Below are positions 55,757 through 63,852 of a stretch of DNA of 64,000 nucleotides, piece by piece (the first letter of the stretch is position 1; every line of letters begins with the position of its first letter). This stretch comes from Mucilaginibacter sp. Its GTDB lineage: Bacteria; Bacteroidota; Bacteroidia; Sphingobacteriales; Sphingobacteriaceae. Under the pieces are notes generated by a model, which worked only from the letters and a program-made list of their open reading frames with translations, searched no databases and was not told the DNA's origin. The stretch lies in contig NZ_JAQBOC010000088.1 in NCBI RefSeq assembly GCF_028288225.1, forward strand, positions 158,635 to 222,634, in the 5' to 3' direction. The position numbers were made by a program, and so were the translations under genes.

Positions 55757-56452
55757 ATGATCAACCTAAAAAGAAACCCCGTAAACCGGCTGTACAGGTA
55801 TGTATTGCTGCTGCCTTTTATTGTATTAAGCCTGTGTTTTATCAATCCTGCTAAGGCCGGCACTGTGCCACTTAAAACGACCATTGCCGATACCACCTCA
55901 ATGAAAGCTTTTGAAGGTATTTACCAGCTTAAAAGTAACGCGCATGGTTACATACAAATTACGGTTGCTGACAAAACCCTGCTTGCCAAAATAATTGATG
56001 GTAACAAGCAATTTGTGTTAACCCGCAAAGGCGACCTTACCTTTGAAACCCTTGACAGCGACGGCGATGAAACCATCCCAATTACCTTCGCCAAAAGCGA
56101 TGCCGGCGAAATTACCGGGGCCGCCGTGGGCGATAAAGACCAACTTACAAGAGTTAAAAACTATGTGCCAGTAAAGGAGTTAAAACTGACCGCCGCCCAG
56201 TTAAAGGCCTACGAGGGCAAGTATGAGTTTGAAGAAAGGAAAGGTACTTTTTTAACCATAACCGCTACTGCCGATGGACTGGTGCTTAAACAGCTTTGGG
56301 ATGACAGGGAGATCCCTTTTATTGCAGTGGCCGATAATGAGTTTTTAAATAAAGAGGCCATGTTCCCGCTAAAATTCACCATGGATGCAAACGGCAATGC
56401 CATTAAGGTGTTAGCCTTTAACCGGGATAGCTGGGATAAGGTGAAGGAATGA
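55757..56452 (+). CDS. Secreted DUF3471-like protein
   Basis: A 231-residue protein with a hydrophobic N-terminus (YVLLLPFIVLSLCFINPA). The mature part contains two similar beta-rich halves: MKAFEGIYQLKSNAHGYIQI and LKAYEGKYEFEERKGTFLTI, each followed by a stretch ending in FAKSD or FTMDANG. This duplicated pattern fits the DUF3471-type domain often found after serine hydrolases. It would lie in the periplasm. The function is not known. Confidence 0.55.
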   Translation: MINLKRNPVNRLYRYVLLLPFIVLSLCFINPAKAGTVPLKTTIADTTSMKAFEGIYQLKSNAHGYIQITVADKTLLAKIIDGNKQFVLTRKGDLTFETLDSDGDETIPITFAKSDAGEITGAAVGDKDQLTRVKNYVPVKELKLTAAQLKAYEGKYEFEERKGTFLTITATADGLVLKQLWDDREIPFIAVADNEFLNKEAMFPLKFTMDANGNAIKVLAFNRDSWDKVKE

Positions 56453-56463
56453 TACCGCACCAA

Positions 56464-56634
56464 CCCGTCGTTATTGCGAGGCTGCCTGCTTGCAGGCGGC
56501 TTCGAAGCAATCTCTACGCCATCCATGCACCGGAGTAAAATGCTGTGTGGAGACCAATCATGCGGCTGTAAGGTTCTATTGACATCATGATTATACTTAG
56601 CAGAGGTTGCTTCGTTCCTCGCAATGACGGGCGG
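56464..56634. mobile_element. Hairpin element, copy near the DUF3471-like gene
   Basis: Left end CGTCGTTATTGCGAGG, right end CCTCGCAATGACGGGCGG. The core GCCATCCATGCACCGGAGT and CATGCGGCTGTAAGG matches the copies at 52.5 and 55.3-55.7 kb. Confidence 0.75.
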
Positions 56635-56686
56635 AGAGCGATGGCGGCGAAAACCACTCACCACTCTCTATTCACTACTGACCAAA

Positions 56687-58495
56687 TTACTTCCCAAAAT
56701 CATAAAACTTCCATTGCGTTGTAAAATCGCGGGTTAGGGGCTGGTTGGTTAGGGTGGCGCGCACCATTTCAATAGGCATGGCGTTTTCTTTCATTATGGC
56801 ATCGTGAAATTGTTTGTAGGTCATTTTGCCGCCGTCAACCAGCTCGCGTTTAAGGCTCATTAACTGCAGCCCGCCAGTAAGGTAGGCCACCTGGTAAAGC
56901 GGACTATAATCGCCTTTAAACGACCGCCGTACCTCGCCTTCAGCATTAGCCCGTTCATGGCCCACACGGTCAACAAGGAAGTCGATACATTGCTGTGGGG
57001 TCCAGTTGCCAAGGTGATAGTTTAACGAGAAGATGATGCGGGCACAACGGTGCATGCGCCAAAACAACATACCTATGCGCTCCTCTGGGGTTTTGGCAAA
57101 GCCCTGGTCATACAGCAGCAACTCCCAATATAAGCTCCATCCCTCAATCCAAAACGGGGTATAAAACATATTGCGGTACGGTTTATAGCGACTGTTCATA
57201 AAATATTGCAGGTTATGGCCGGGCAACAACTCATGCTGCACCGTACCACGACTGAAGTATGGGTTGTTACCCCGCATGCTCATCAGTTTATCGCCTTCCT
57301 CCATAGTGTTGGTTGGGTAGCTGATAATGATCTCGCTGCCGCCCAAAAAGAAGGGGTTAACCAGCTGCTGCTGGGGTGTCATCATCGTCATGCCCCAGGT
57401 TTCTTCGGCAAGGGGTGGTATGGTTATCAGGTCGTGCCCTTTGATAAAGGTTAGCGCATCGTTGTATAGTTTCAGGATCTCTTCGGGCTGTTTGCCGGCG
57501 GGTACATAGCTGTTCTTTACTTTCTCCAGGGCTTTGTGCCAATCGTTACCAAAACCCATCTCGTTGCTTGCCTTCAGCATTTCTTTATCGCAAAAAGCAA
57601 ACTCCTTGTTGGCTAGTTTTATCAGCTCTTCGGGCGAGTATGGGATCATTTCGGCCTTTAGCTGGCGCACCAGTTCATCATGCCCAACGGGTACTCCTTT
57701 AATGCCGCTGCTATCGGGCTTTTGGGTAGTGTTTATCTTGCCCTTGCCCATTATCAGGGTGGCGTAGTTGTTTAGCGCAGTATCAAGCTTTTTATAAGGC
57801 TTTGGCGTCCACCAGGTAAAGGCGGGATCGTAACCTGTGTAAAAATCGTAAAAGCTTTTAAGGCGGCTCCTTAAACCAAGCACAGCAGCTTTACCCTTCC
57901 GGGCAAGCGGCAGATCCAGTGATTTAATCGCATCAAACGATGTTTGTGATGCTTTTACCGCTTTTAAAATGTTGTTGAGCTGCATGGCAACCTCCTGCCC
58001 ATCCAAAGAGGTGCCACGACGGCGTTTCTTTTCAAGCTGGTAGATCTCATCAGCAAAAGGGATATAGGTGGTTATCTTATTGTATTCATCCTCATCAAGC
58101 TTTATAGCGCCAAGGTCATACACTATCTGTTTTTTAAGCAGGATATAATCAACCTTGCCATAAATGCTCATGCTGTCAAAATCAGTTTGCTTTAGTTTTT
58201 CAAGATATTCGTTGCCTATCTCCGTTAAACGCTTTCGCTCTTCGGGCGAGGTTTGTACCGATTGATTTTCGTAGCCGTCAATAGCAGTGTATGGCGAGTA
58301 AAAATCGCGGATGGCATTCATATCCTGTCCGTATTGGATAATCAGCCCGGATACTTCGCTGGCCTGCTCATACAAAGCTGACTTGGGTGCAACTGTCTGT
58401 GCCGACAGGCTTCCTATCGAACCCAAAAAAATAAAACAGATAATAACAGGCTTTGATAAGCTTTTGAAACTTTGAAACAGTTTTTTGAAGTACAT
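56687..58495 (-). CDS. DUF885 family metallohydrolase, secreted
   Basis: A 602-residue protein with a signal peptide (FKSLSKPVIICFIFLGSIGS). The DUF885 domain has the metal motif TVQHELLPGHNLQYFM, a HExxxGH pattern, about residue 405, followed by GWSLYWELLLYDQGF. Relatives include a dipeptidyl-type peptidase fold of largely unproven function. It should act in the periplasm. A repeat copy shared with GH127 lies 83 bases before the start, in the same orientation. Confidence 0.85.
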   Translation of the reverse strand: MYFKKLFQSFKSLSKPVIICFIFLGSIGSLSAQTVAPKSALYEQASEVSGLIIQYGQDMNAIRDFYSPYTAIDGYENQSVQTSPEERKRLTEIGNEYLEKLKQTDFDSMSIYGKVDYILLKKQIVYDLGAIKLDEDEYNKITTYIPFADEIYQLEKKRRRGTSLDGQEVAMQLNNILKAVKASQTSFDAIKSLDLPLARKGKAAVLGLRSRLKSFYDFYTGYDPAFTWWTPKPYKKLDTALNNYATLIMGKGKINTTQKPDSSGIKGVPVGHDELVRQLKAEMIPYSPEELIKLANKEFAFCDKEMLKASNEMGFGNDWHKALEKVKNSYVPAGKQPEEILKLYNDALTFIKGHDLITIPPLAEETWGMTMMTPQQQLVNPFFLGGSEIIISYPTNTMEEGDKLMSMRGNNPYFSRGTVQHELLPGHNLQYFMNSRYKPYRNMFYTPFWIEGWSLYWELLLYDQGFAKTPEERIGMLFWRMHRCARIIFSLNYHLGNWTPQQCIDFLVDRVGHERANAEGEVRRSFKGDYSPLYQVAYLTGGLQLMSLKRELVDGGKMTYKQFHDAIMKENAMPIEMVRATLTNQPLTRDFTTQWKFYDFGK

Positions 58496-58577
58496 GCGGC
58501 TACAGGATTAAGTATTACCAGGTGAAATATAGGTTAATTTAACGTTTGATAAAAATAGCGGGAGAAGAGATAGGTAA

Positions 58578-58668
58578 CTAACTATAAATTGGCAGGTTGT
58601 AGTGGTATTTTAGCAAGGGGAGGAGGGAAAAGTCGATAGTCGATGGTCAATAGTCCATAGCAGGAAGT
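58578..58668 (-). repeat. 95-base promoter-proximal repeat, copy 2 (before DUF885)
   Basis: The reverse complement reads ACTTCCTGCTATGGACTATT ... CAATTTATAGTTAGT and matches 49411-49504. Its CAATTTATAG end faces the DUF885 start codon, as the other copy faces GH127. Confidence 0.8.
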
Positions 58669-58723
58669 ATTGTAATAGTAAATGGTCGTCACATCACAGG
58701 GCATTCCGCGAGGATAAAAAAGA

Positions 58724-58853
58724 GGTGTCATGCTGAGGCCACTCGAAGCATGCGGGCAAAGGCCTCTGCACCATGCTCAGCAAGAGGATAGGCCACTGCG
58801 CTCATCCTTTCCTTCCATAAACTCAGGGCAGGCTTGTGCCTCAGGATGACACC
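58724..58853. repeat. Hairpin repeat of the GTCATCCTGAGG family
   Basis: Left end GGTGTCATGCTGAGGCC, right end GCCTCAGGATGACACC, with about 100 bases between. This is a different family from the ATTGCGAGG elements. The 551-base gap 58496-59046 holds it together with the repeat copy, a terminator and a period-7 array. Confidence 0.65.
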
Positions 58854-58884
58854 CACTCACTCATTCAAAACTTATCAAAGGCAT

Positions 58885-58923
58885 AAAAAAAACCGGATGT
58901 TACTCAATTGAATAAGCACCCGG
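58885..58923 (-). terminator. Rho-independent terminator after GH13
   Basis: On the minus strand: CCGGGTGCTTATTC, loop AATT, GAGTAACATCCGG, then TTTTTTTT. Minor mispairs occur in the stem. It lies downstream of the GH13 gene. Confidence 0.8.
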
Positions 58924-58925
58924 CC

Positions 58926-59036
58926 GTAAACTCCCATTGTGTAAAGTCTTAAGTCGAAAGTCTTGAGTCTTAAGTCTAAGTGAAATTTTGTCTTTTCCTG
59001 ACTTAGGACTCCAGACTTTAGACTCAGGGCTAAGAG
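58926..59036. repeat. Period-7 repeat array with opposed arms
   Basis: Left arm AAAGTCT, TAAGTCG, AAAGTCT, TGAGTCT; right arm CTGACTT, AGGACTC, CAGACTT, TAGACTC. It lies between the terminator and the GH13 stop codon. Confidence 0.8.
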
Positions 59037-59046
59037 CATCTAAATA

Positions 59047-60960
59047 TCAATGCAACGCTGTTTTGCTATACAGGTGATACTCACCCGGGGCAAGTGTCAT
59101 GTTATAGGCTAACGAGGTTACGTTAATGCTGGTACCGGTAAAGTTATCTGTCCAGGTACCTGTTGCCGGGAAAGTTATTGCAGCTGTATTTGTAACCACA
59201 CCGAAGTTACCCACCACCTCAATGCTGTTTGATGCATCAGTCATCTGGATGGTTTTTACCGCACCGTTTAAGCTGTATTTAAAACTGGTACTTGTAAATA
59301 CCGGGTTGTTTATTTTCCACTTGATCATCTGCGAATACACTTTAAACAAATGCCGACGGTTGGCATCGTTCATATAATCCCAATGCGGATCTTTATCCCC
59401 TAACCTGCCGCCATTATCAATACTGATATCATAACCGCGCTCGCCAAATTGCCAGATCATTTTAGGTCCCGGCGATGAGAACATAAAGGCTGCTCCCATT
59501 TCATCACGTTTTAAGCCGGTAGCCAGGTCTTTAACACTATAACCGCCGCTGGCGTTGCCATACATGCCGTTTTTAAATTGCAGGCGTTCTTCATCATGGC
59601 TTTCAAAGTATGCCACCAATGCATAAGGGTTGGTAAACCCATAACCATCATAAAACAAACCCGACAGGTCCCATGATCCGCCGGCGTCGTTATAGCTCAT
59701 TAAAGCCTGCTCTGCCGGGGTGCTCAGGTTTGTCCAGGTCATCATACCTTCATTGGCAAGCTCACCTTCTTCCTGGTTACCTGCAAAGTACTCCAGTATA
59801 ACGTAAAATTTGGGGTCGATGCCTTTTATGTAGCTGTTATAATCCTTCCAGATGGCAACCCGGCTGGCATCGTAATTACCCCAGGCGGCAACATCTGAAC
59901 CGCTGTTGGTTTGTGTGAAGCCTTTAGCCAAATCAAAACGGAAACCATCAATCTTATACTCCTGCATCCAAAACTTCACTACATTTTTAAAAAAGTATTT
60001 GGTTGCTGCACTTTCATGGTTAAACTGGTAGCCCACATTAAAAGGGTGTGTAGGCGTTGTATTGTACCATGGGTTGTTTGCAGGTACTCCCCCGCTTGAG
60101 TACAGCTGCACCATTGGTGATGAACCGAACGAGTGGTTTAGCACAATATCCTGTATAACGGCCATGCCTTTTGCATGGCAGGCGTCAATAAGCGCTTTCA
60201 GATCGTTTTTTGTACCGTAATATTTATCTGCGGCAAAGTAATAGTTAGGGTTATATCCCCACGAGTCGTTACCCTCAAACTCGCTTACCGGCATCAGCTC
60301 AATTGCGTTAACGCCAAGGCGGGAAATATAATTTAAGGTATCCTTAATGGTTTTATAGCTGTGTGTTTTCACAAAATCGCGCACCAGCAATTCATATATC
60401 ACCAGTTTTTTTGGATCGGGACGGGTAAATGTGGTGGTTGTCCAGCTATAAGCCGGCTGATTAGCCTGCATAACGCTTACTATACCGGTTGTTTTACCTG
60501 TTGGATATGCTTTTAGGTTTGGATAAATGGATGCATCAATATATTTATCATTATCAGGATCGAGCACTTTCTCACAATAAGGATCTCCTATTTTAAACGA
60601 TTTATCGATGTAGTACTGATAGGCATATTCAATATTGGGGTCGAGGTTATCAATTTGGATCCACCAGCGGGTACCATCGGTAGAGTTTGTCATGGCATAC
60701 TTGGCATCGGCAGACCAGTCATTAAAATCACCGGTTACGGTTACTGATTTTTTACCGGGCGCATACAAATTAAAAATGGCCGACTTACCATCGTTAATAA
60801 AAGTAACTCCATCGTGGGCTCCTGCCGGTACATCTTTAGCTGTTGGATTAGGCTCGGGAACGTTCCCGGAACCTTTGTCGGCAGAAGGCGTTTTTTTGCA
60901 TGAAATAACACCTGCCAGCAAAATGCAGACAAGCAATAAGTACAAAATCCTGATTTTCAT
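59047..60960 (-). CDS. GH13 alpha-amylase family lipoprotein with N-terminal CBM48-like domain
   Basis: A 637-residue lipoprotein: signal LYLLLVCILLAGVIS followed by Cys (lipobox). A CBM48/E-set-like domain (about 45-145) contains VTVTGDFNDWSADAKYAM. The GH13 barrel follows with conserved regions: DIVLNHSFG (I), GFRFDLAKGF (II, nucleophile Asp), VILEYF (III, acid Glu), and YFESHDEER (IV). A C-terminal beta domain ends the protein. It should act on starch or glycogen at the outer membrane. No Sus genes are next to it. Confidence 0.92.
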   Translation of the reverse strand: MKIRILYLLLVCILLAGVISCKKTPSADKGSGNVPEPNPTAKDVPAGAHDGVTFINDGKSAIFNLYAPGKKSVTVTGDFNDWSADAKYAMTNSTDGTRWWIQIDNLDPNIEYAYQYYIDKSFKIGDPYCEKVLDPDNDKYIDASIYPNLKAYPTGKTTGIVSVMQANQPAYSWTTTTFTRPDPKKLVIYELLVRDFVKTHSYKTIKDTLNYISRLGVNAIELMPVSEFEGNDSWGYNPNYYFAADKYYGTKNDLKALIDACHAKGMAVIQDIVLNHSFGSSPMVQLYSSGGVPANNPWYNTTPTHPFNVGYQFNHESAATKYFFKNVVKFWMQEYKIDGFRFDLAKGFTQTNSGSDVAAWGNYDASRVAIWKDYNSYIKGIDPKFYVILEYFAGNQEEGELANEGMMTWTNLSTPAEQALMSYNDAGGSWDLSGLFYDGYGFTNPYALVAYFESHDEERLQFKNGMYGNASGGYSVKDLATGLKRDEMGAAFMFSSPGPKMIWQFGERGYDISIDNGGRLGDKDPHWDYMNDANRRHLFKVYSQMIKWKINNPVFTSTSFKYSLNGAVKTIQMTDASNSIEVVGNFGVVTNTAAITFPATGTWTDNFTGTSINVTSLAYNMTLAPGEYHLYSKTALH

Positions 60961-61030
60961 TTATTTTTCGGTTAAAATTGGTGCTTAAAGGTAGGTTGAT
61001 TTTTTTATTTAATTGGTTTTTTGTTGAAAT

Positions 61031-61062
61031 GTTTTAAGGTTGGAAAGTTGTAAGGTTGTTTT
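61031..61062. repeat. Short period-8 repeat (TTNNAAGG)
   Basis: TTTTAAGG, TTGGAAAG, TTGTAAGG and TTGTTTTG lie in register between the GH13 and response-regulator genes. One arm only. Confidence 0.4.
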
Positions 61063-61101
61063 GTGTTGATGATATTGATCTTGTTTCCGATACTTCACAA
61101 C

Positions 61102-61470
61102 CTACCTCGCAAACTTTTTCACCACCCTGAGCAACTCGCTCATATCGAATGGTTTTTTAAGGTACGAATCAGCAAGCCCTTCTTCGGCAATCTCTTTTAT
61201 ATTGCTCACAGCCGAAATAATGATAACCGGGATGTGGTTTGTTGTAGGATCTGTTTTTAGCTCCTTGCTTAGTTGCTGGCCGTTTGCATCGCTTTTCCAT
61301 TCGGTTAGCCAGTTATCCATCAGGATAAGATGAGGGTCATGCTCATTTACCTTTCTCAAAATCTTTGAATCACCCGAGGAAATAACGTCATACCCTTCTT
61401 CTTCCAGTATGTAAACGATGGTGTCCCTGATGTCCTTATCGTCTTCGATAACCAATATCTTTTTGGCCAT
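61102..61470 (-). CDS. Single-domain response regulator
   Basis: A 122-residue receiver-only protein from the ATG at 61470. AKKILVIEDDKDIRDTIVYI has the acidic pair, LILMDNWLTEW carries the phospho-acceptor Asp, and SYLKKPFDMSELLRV the Lys. An AAAGGAG sequence lies 11 bases before the ATG. The output must be another protein. No kinase is adjacent. Confidence 0.9.
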   Translation of the reverse strand: MAKKILVIEDDKDIRDTIVYILEEEGYDVISSGDSKILRKVNEHDPHLILMDNWLTEWKSDANGQQLSKELKTDPTTNHIPVIIISAVSNIKEIAEEGLADSYLKKPFDMSELLRVVKKFAR

Positions 61471-61651
61471 AACCTTGCAATCTCCTTTGTTACTATATAA
61501 CAATCAGGAGCATAGGTTTTGTTTTAGTTCGATGGTTTTATTTTTTAGGAGAGAGAATAAATAACCGCACACCCGTCAAAACTGGACTTTAAAAAGTAGC
61601 TATTTGATTTGCATCTGATTTTTATTATTTTCGTATATAAAATAGTAAGCC

Positions 61652-61822
61652 ATGACTCATCTAACAATTGATAAAAAAAAATATGTGCTTCTGTCTGAAG
61701 AAAGTTACCAGGAATTACAAAAAAAGGCTGCATTAAAATGGAAGCCCGAAAAAACATTTTCCGTTGAAGAGGCCAGAGCTTATAGTAAGAAGCTGATTAG
61801 GGAATGGGCTTCAGAAAAATAA
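61652..61822 (+). CDS. Small antitoxin-like protein (56 residues), no toxin partner visible
   Basis: The frame from the ATG at 61652 to the TAA at 61820 encodes a short basic protein with IDKKKYVLLSEESYQELQKK near the start and FSVEEARAYSKKLIREWASE at the end. This fits the pattern of Bacteroidota antitoxins found before RelE/ParE toxins. No toxin ORF follows; a perfect palindrome and a hairpin occupy the next 110 bases. It may be an orphan left after loss of the toxin, or serve another role. Confidence 0.55.
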   Translation: MTHLTIDKKKYVLLSEESYQELQKKAALKWKPEKTFSVEEARAYSKKLIREWASEK

Positions 61823-61855
61823 TCGTCATATGCGAATTTATTCTTTCAAAAAGAA

Positions 61856-61877
61856 TTTATTGATGAGCATCAATAAA
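61856..61877. terminator. Perfect palindrome after the antitoxin-like gene
   Basis: TTTATTGATG-AG-CATCAATAAA has a ten-base stem. It lies 34 bases after the stop codon. A second hairpin TTTGTATC ... GATACAAA spans 61897-61932 and may end the minus-strand tdk transcript. Confidence 0.5.
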
Positions 61878-61941
61878 GGTTAATGGCCGCAAAAGCTTTG
61901 TATCATCGTATCATTCAATACAGCGATACAAAACAATAAAA

Positions 61942-62523
61942 CTATACTTCCGTACTATTGTAACAGATCCGGCACCTTGGCTCGTAGCTTTCTTTTTCGC
62001 CGAGCAATACTTTGCTTTCATCGGGCACCAGCCGGTATGAATATAGGGCGGGATTACCACACCTAACACATACTGCATGCAGCTTGGTTACTGATTCGGC
62101 CATGGCCATTATAGCGGGCATCGGGCCAAAAGGGCGGCCCCTAAAATCCATATCAAGGCCTGCAACAATTACGCGGATCCCCCTGTTGGCAAGTACATTG
62201 CATACATCAGGCAGCTCTTCGTCAAAAAATTGGGCTTCATCAATGCCTATCACATGCACATCGCTGCCCAGCAATAATATAGACGATGCATTTTCAACCG
62301 GGGTCGACGGGATTGAAATTGAACTGTGAGATACAAGCGCATGCTCTTCATACCGGGTATCAGCCTTCGGGCTAAAGATCTCAACCTTTAGCCTGGCAAT
62401 TTTGGCCCTGTTAAGGCGGCGGATCAGTTCCTCTGTTTTGCCGGAAAACATAGAGCCGCAAACCACCTCGATACTTCCGCCCAGTTCATTTCTTCGCTTA
62501 AATACATCTTCGATAAACACCAA
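61942..62523 (-). CDS. tdk: Thymidine kinase
   Basis: A 193-residue type II thymidine kinase. The P-loop is GSMFSGKTEELIRRL (about residues 23-37), the Walker B-like element GIDEAQFF with the catalytic Glu, and the zinc site CVRCGNPA and CRICY. Full length and intact. It salvages thymidine to dTMP. It is divergent from the acidic protein gene, with a period-7 hairpin between them. Confidence 0.95.
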   Translation of the reverse strand: MVFIEDVFKRRNELGGSIEVVCGSMFSGKTEELIRRLNRAKIARLKVEIFSPKADTRYEEHALVSHSSISIPSTPVENASSILLLGSDVHVIGIDEAQFFDEELPDVCNVLANRGIRVIVAGLDMDFRGRPFGPMPAIMAMAESVTKLHAVCVRCGNPALYSYRLVPDESKVLLGEKESYEPRCRICYNSTEV

Positions 62524-62551
62524 ATTGCTGATTTTAATGATTTTTGGATGA

Positions 62552-62645
62552 AGCTAAAAGCCGAAAGCAAAAAGCTCAAAGCACTTACTTTTCGCTTTGG
62601 TTTTTTTGCTTAAATCTTTCTGCTTTTAGCTTTAGTCTTTTAGCT
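62552..62645. repeat. Period-7 repeat array with opposed arms (AGCTAAA)
   Basis: Left arm AGCTAAA, AGCCGAA, AGCAAAA, AGCTCAA; the right arm is the complement, reading AGCTAAA, AGACTAA, AGCTAAA and AGCAGAA on the minus strand. It occupies the gap between two divergent genes, so here it lies on the 5' side. Confidence 0.8.
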
Positions 62646-62707
62646 TAACGCCCCAAATATCAGAATTTAATCTTATTTTTGATTGGCATTTTTCCCAACA
62701 TTGATCC

Positions 62708-63772
62708 ATGAAGCAAAAGGAAGTATTTAAAAAGATAGGTGGCATTATACAGGAGCTGAATGAACAATATGAATACCTGGAAACAGTATCAGATAATTTG
62801 AATGACCTGGAACTTGAACTTTTTGTTGCCAACGCACATTTTTTAACAGATCATATTGAAATATTGTGCAAGCTGAATTTGCAAAACAGGCCTAAGCGCC
62901 TGGTTATTGAAAAACCTGAAACTTATCAGCAAAAATTCTTTGAGCCCGTTGTTCAGCAAATGAAACCCGGGGCAGATTTAAAGGAATTAAGACCATTAAG
63001 AGCCACCACAAAACCTGTTGAGGCTGAAATAACAAGCAAACAGCCTGAACCTGAAATACAGGAAGAAAAATCTGCAAAAAAAGAGGAAAAACAAATAAAG
63101 GAAGAAAAACAACCGGAGGAACATACTGTGCCGCAGTTTGATTTTACTTCGCAAACAACTGAAGATACTTATTCATTTATACGGGAAGAGCCCGAAACTA
63201 TAAGGCATGAACTTATTTTGGATGAATCCGAAACCTGGGAGGATGAAGAAAATGGAGAGGTAGCTGTAGAAGAAAAAAAGGAAAATGAGCCTGAAGAAGG
63301 TAAAGCTCCTGCATTAACCGAAGAAGCAGTTATTTCACCAGGGGCGGAAAAAGTTAAAGAAACTGCAATAGAGGAAATAAAGACAGACGAAGTACAGCCT
63401 GATGCCGGTAAAACTGAAGAAGAGCCAATAAGTAAAGAAGCAGTAAAAGGAGAAGTTGAGGAAACAGAAGTAATTACCCGGAATCAAAAAATGTCATCTC
63501 AGGCTGCTTCAAAAAGCGATCAATTAAATATAAAACCTATAAGTGATATTAAGCTGGCTATAACTCTGAATGATAAATTACTTTATGTAAAAGATCTGTT
63601 CAATGGGTATAATCTTGCTTACAGCGAAGCCATAGAAATACTTAACCGCTTTAATACTTTTGAAGAGGCGCAGCGTTTTTTAAAAACCAATTATGTAACC
63701 AAAAATAACTGGGAAGGTAAACAGGCCACGGCAGATAAGTTTTATGCGTTGTTGAAGAGAAGATACGCGTAA
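62708..63772 (+). CDS. Acidic conserved hypothetical protein
   Basis: A 354-residue soluble protein in three parts. A helical N-terminus (1-90) has KIGGIIQELNEQYEYLETVS and ELELFVANAHFLTDHIEIL. The middle (about 100-265) is a Glu/Lys-rich low-complexity region, likely disordered. The C-terminal 80 residues are well ordered: ISDIKLAITLNDKLLYVKDL and AIEILNRFNTFEEAQRFLKT. This C-terminal part is conserved in Bacteroidota as far as I recall. Function unknown. Confidence 0.7.
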   Translation: MKQKEVFKKIGGIIQELNEQYEYLETVSDNLNDLELELFVANAHFLTDHIEILCKLNLQNRPKRLVIEKPETYQQKFFEPVVQQMKPGADLKELRPLRATTKPVEAEITSKQPEPEIQEEKSAKKEEKQIKEEKQPEEHTVPQFDFTSQTTEDTYSFIREEPETIRHELILDESETWEDEENGEVAVEEKKENEPEEGKAPALTEEAVISPGAEKVKETAIEEIKTDEVQPDAGKTEEEPISKEAVKGEVEETEVITRNQKMSSQAASKSDQLNIKPISDIKLAITLNDKLLYVKDLFNGYNLAYSEAIEILNRFNTFEEAQRFLKTNYVTKNNWEGKQATADKFYALLKRRYA

Positions 63773-63776
63773 AAAT

Positions 63777-63820
63777 AGTTGGCAGTTTTAAGTGAACAGT
63801 TGGCAGCATCAGACAGGTAA
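63777..63820. repeat. Degenerate period-7 repeat (CAGTTGG)
   Basis: TAGTTGG, CAGTTTT, AAGTGAA, CAGTTGG and CAGCATC follow in register after the acidic protein gene. Confidence 0.5.
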
Positions 63821-63852
63821 CTTTTCTTAAACCTTTATCTAATATATAATTA

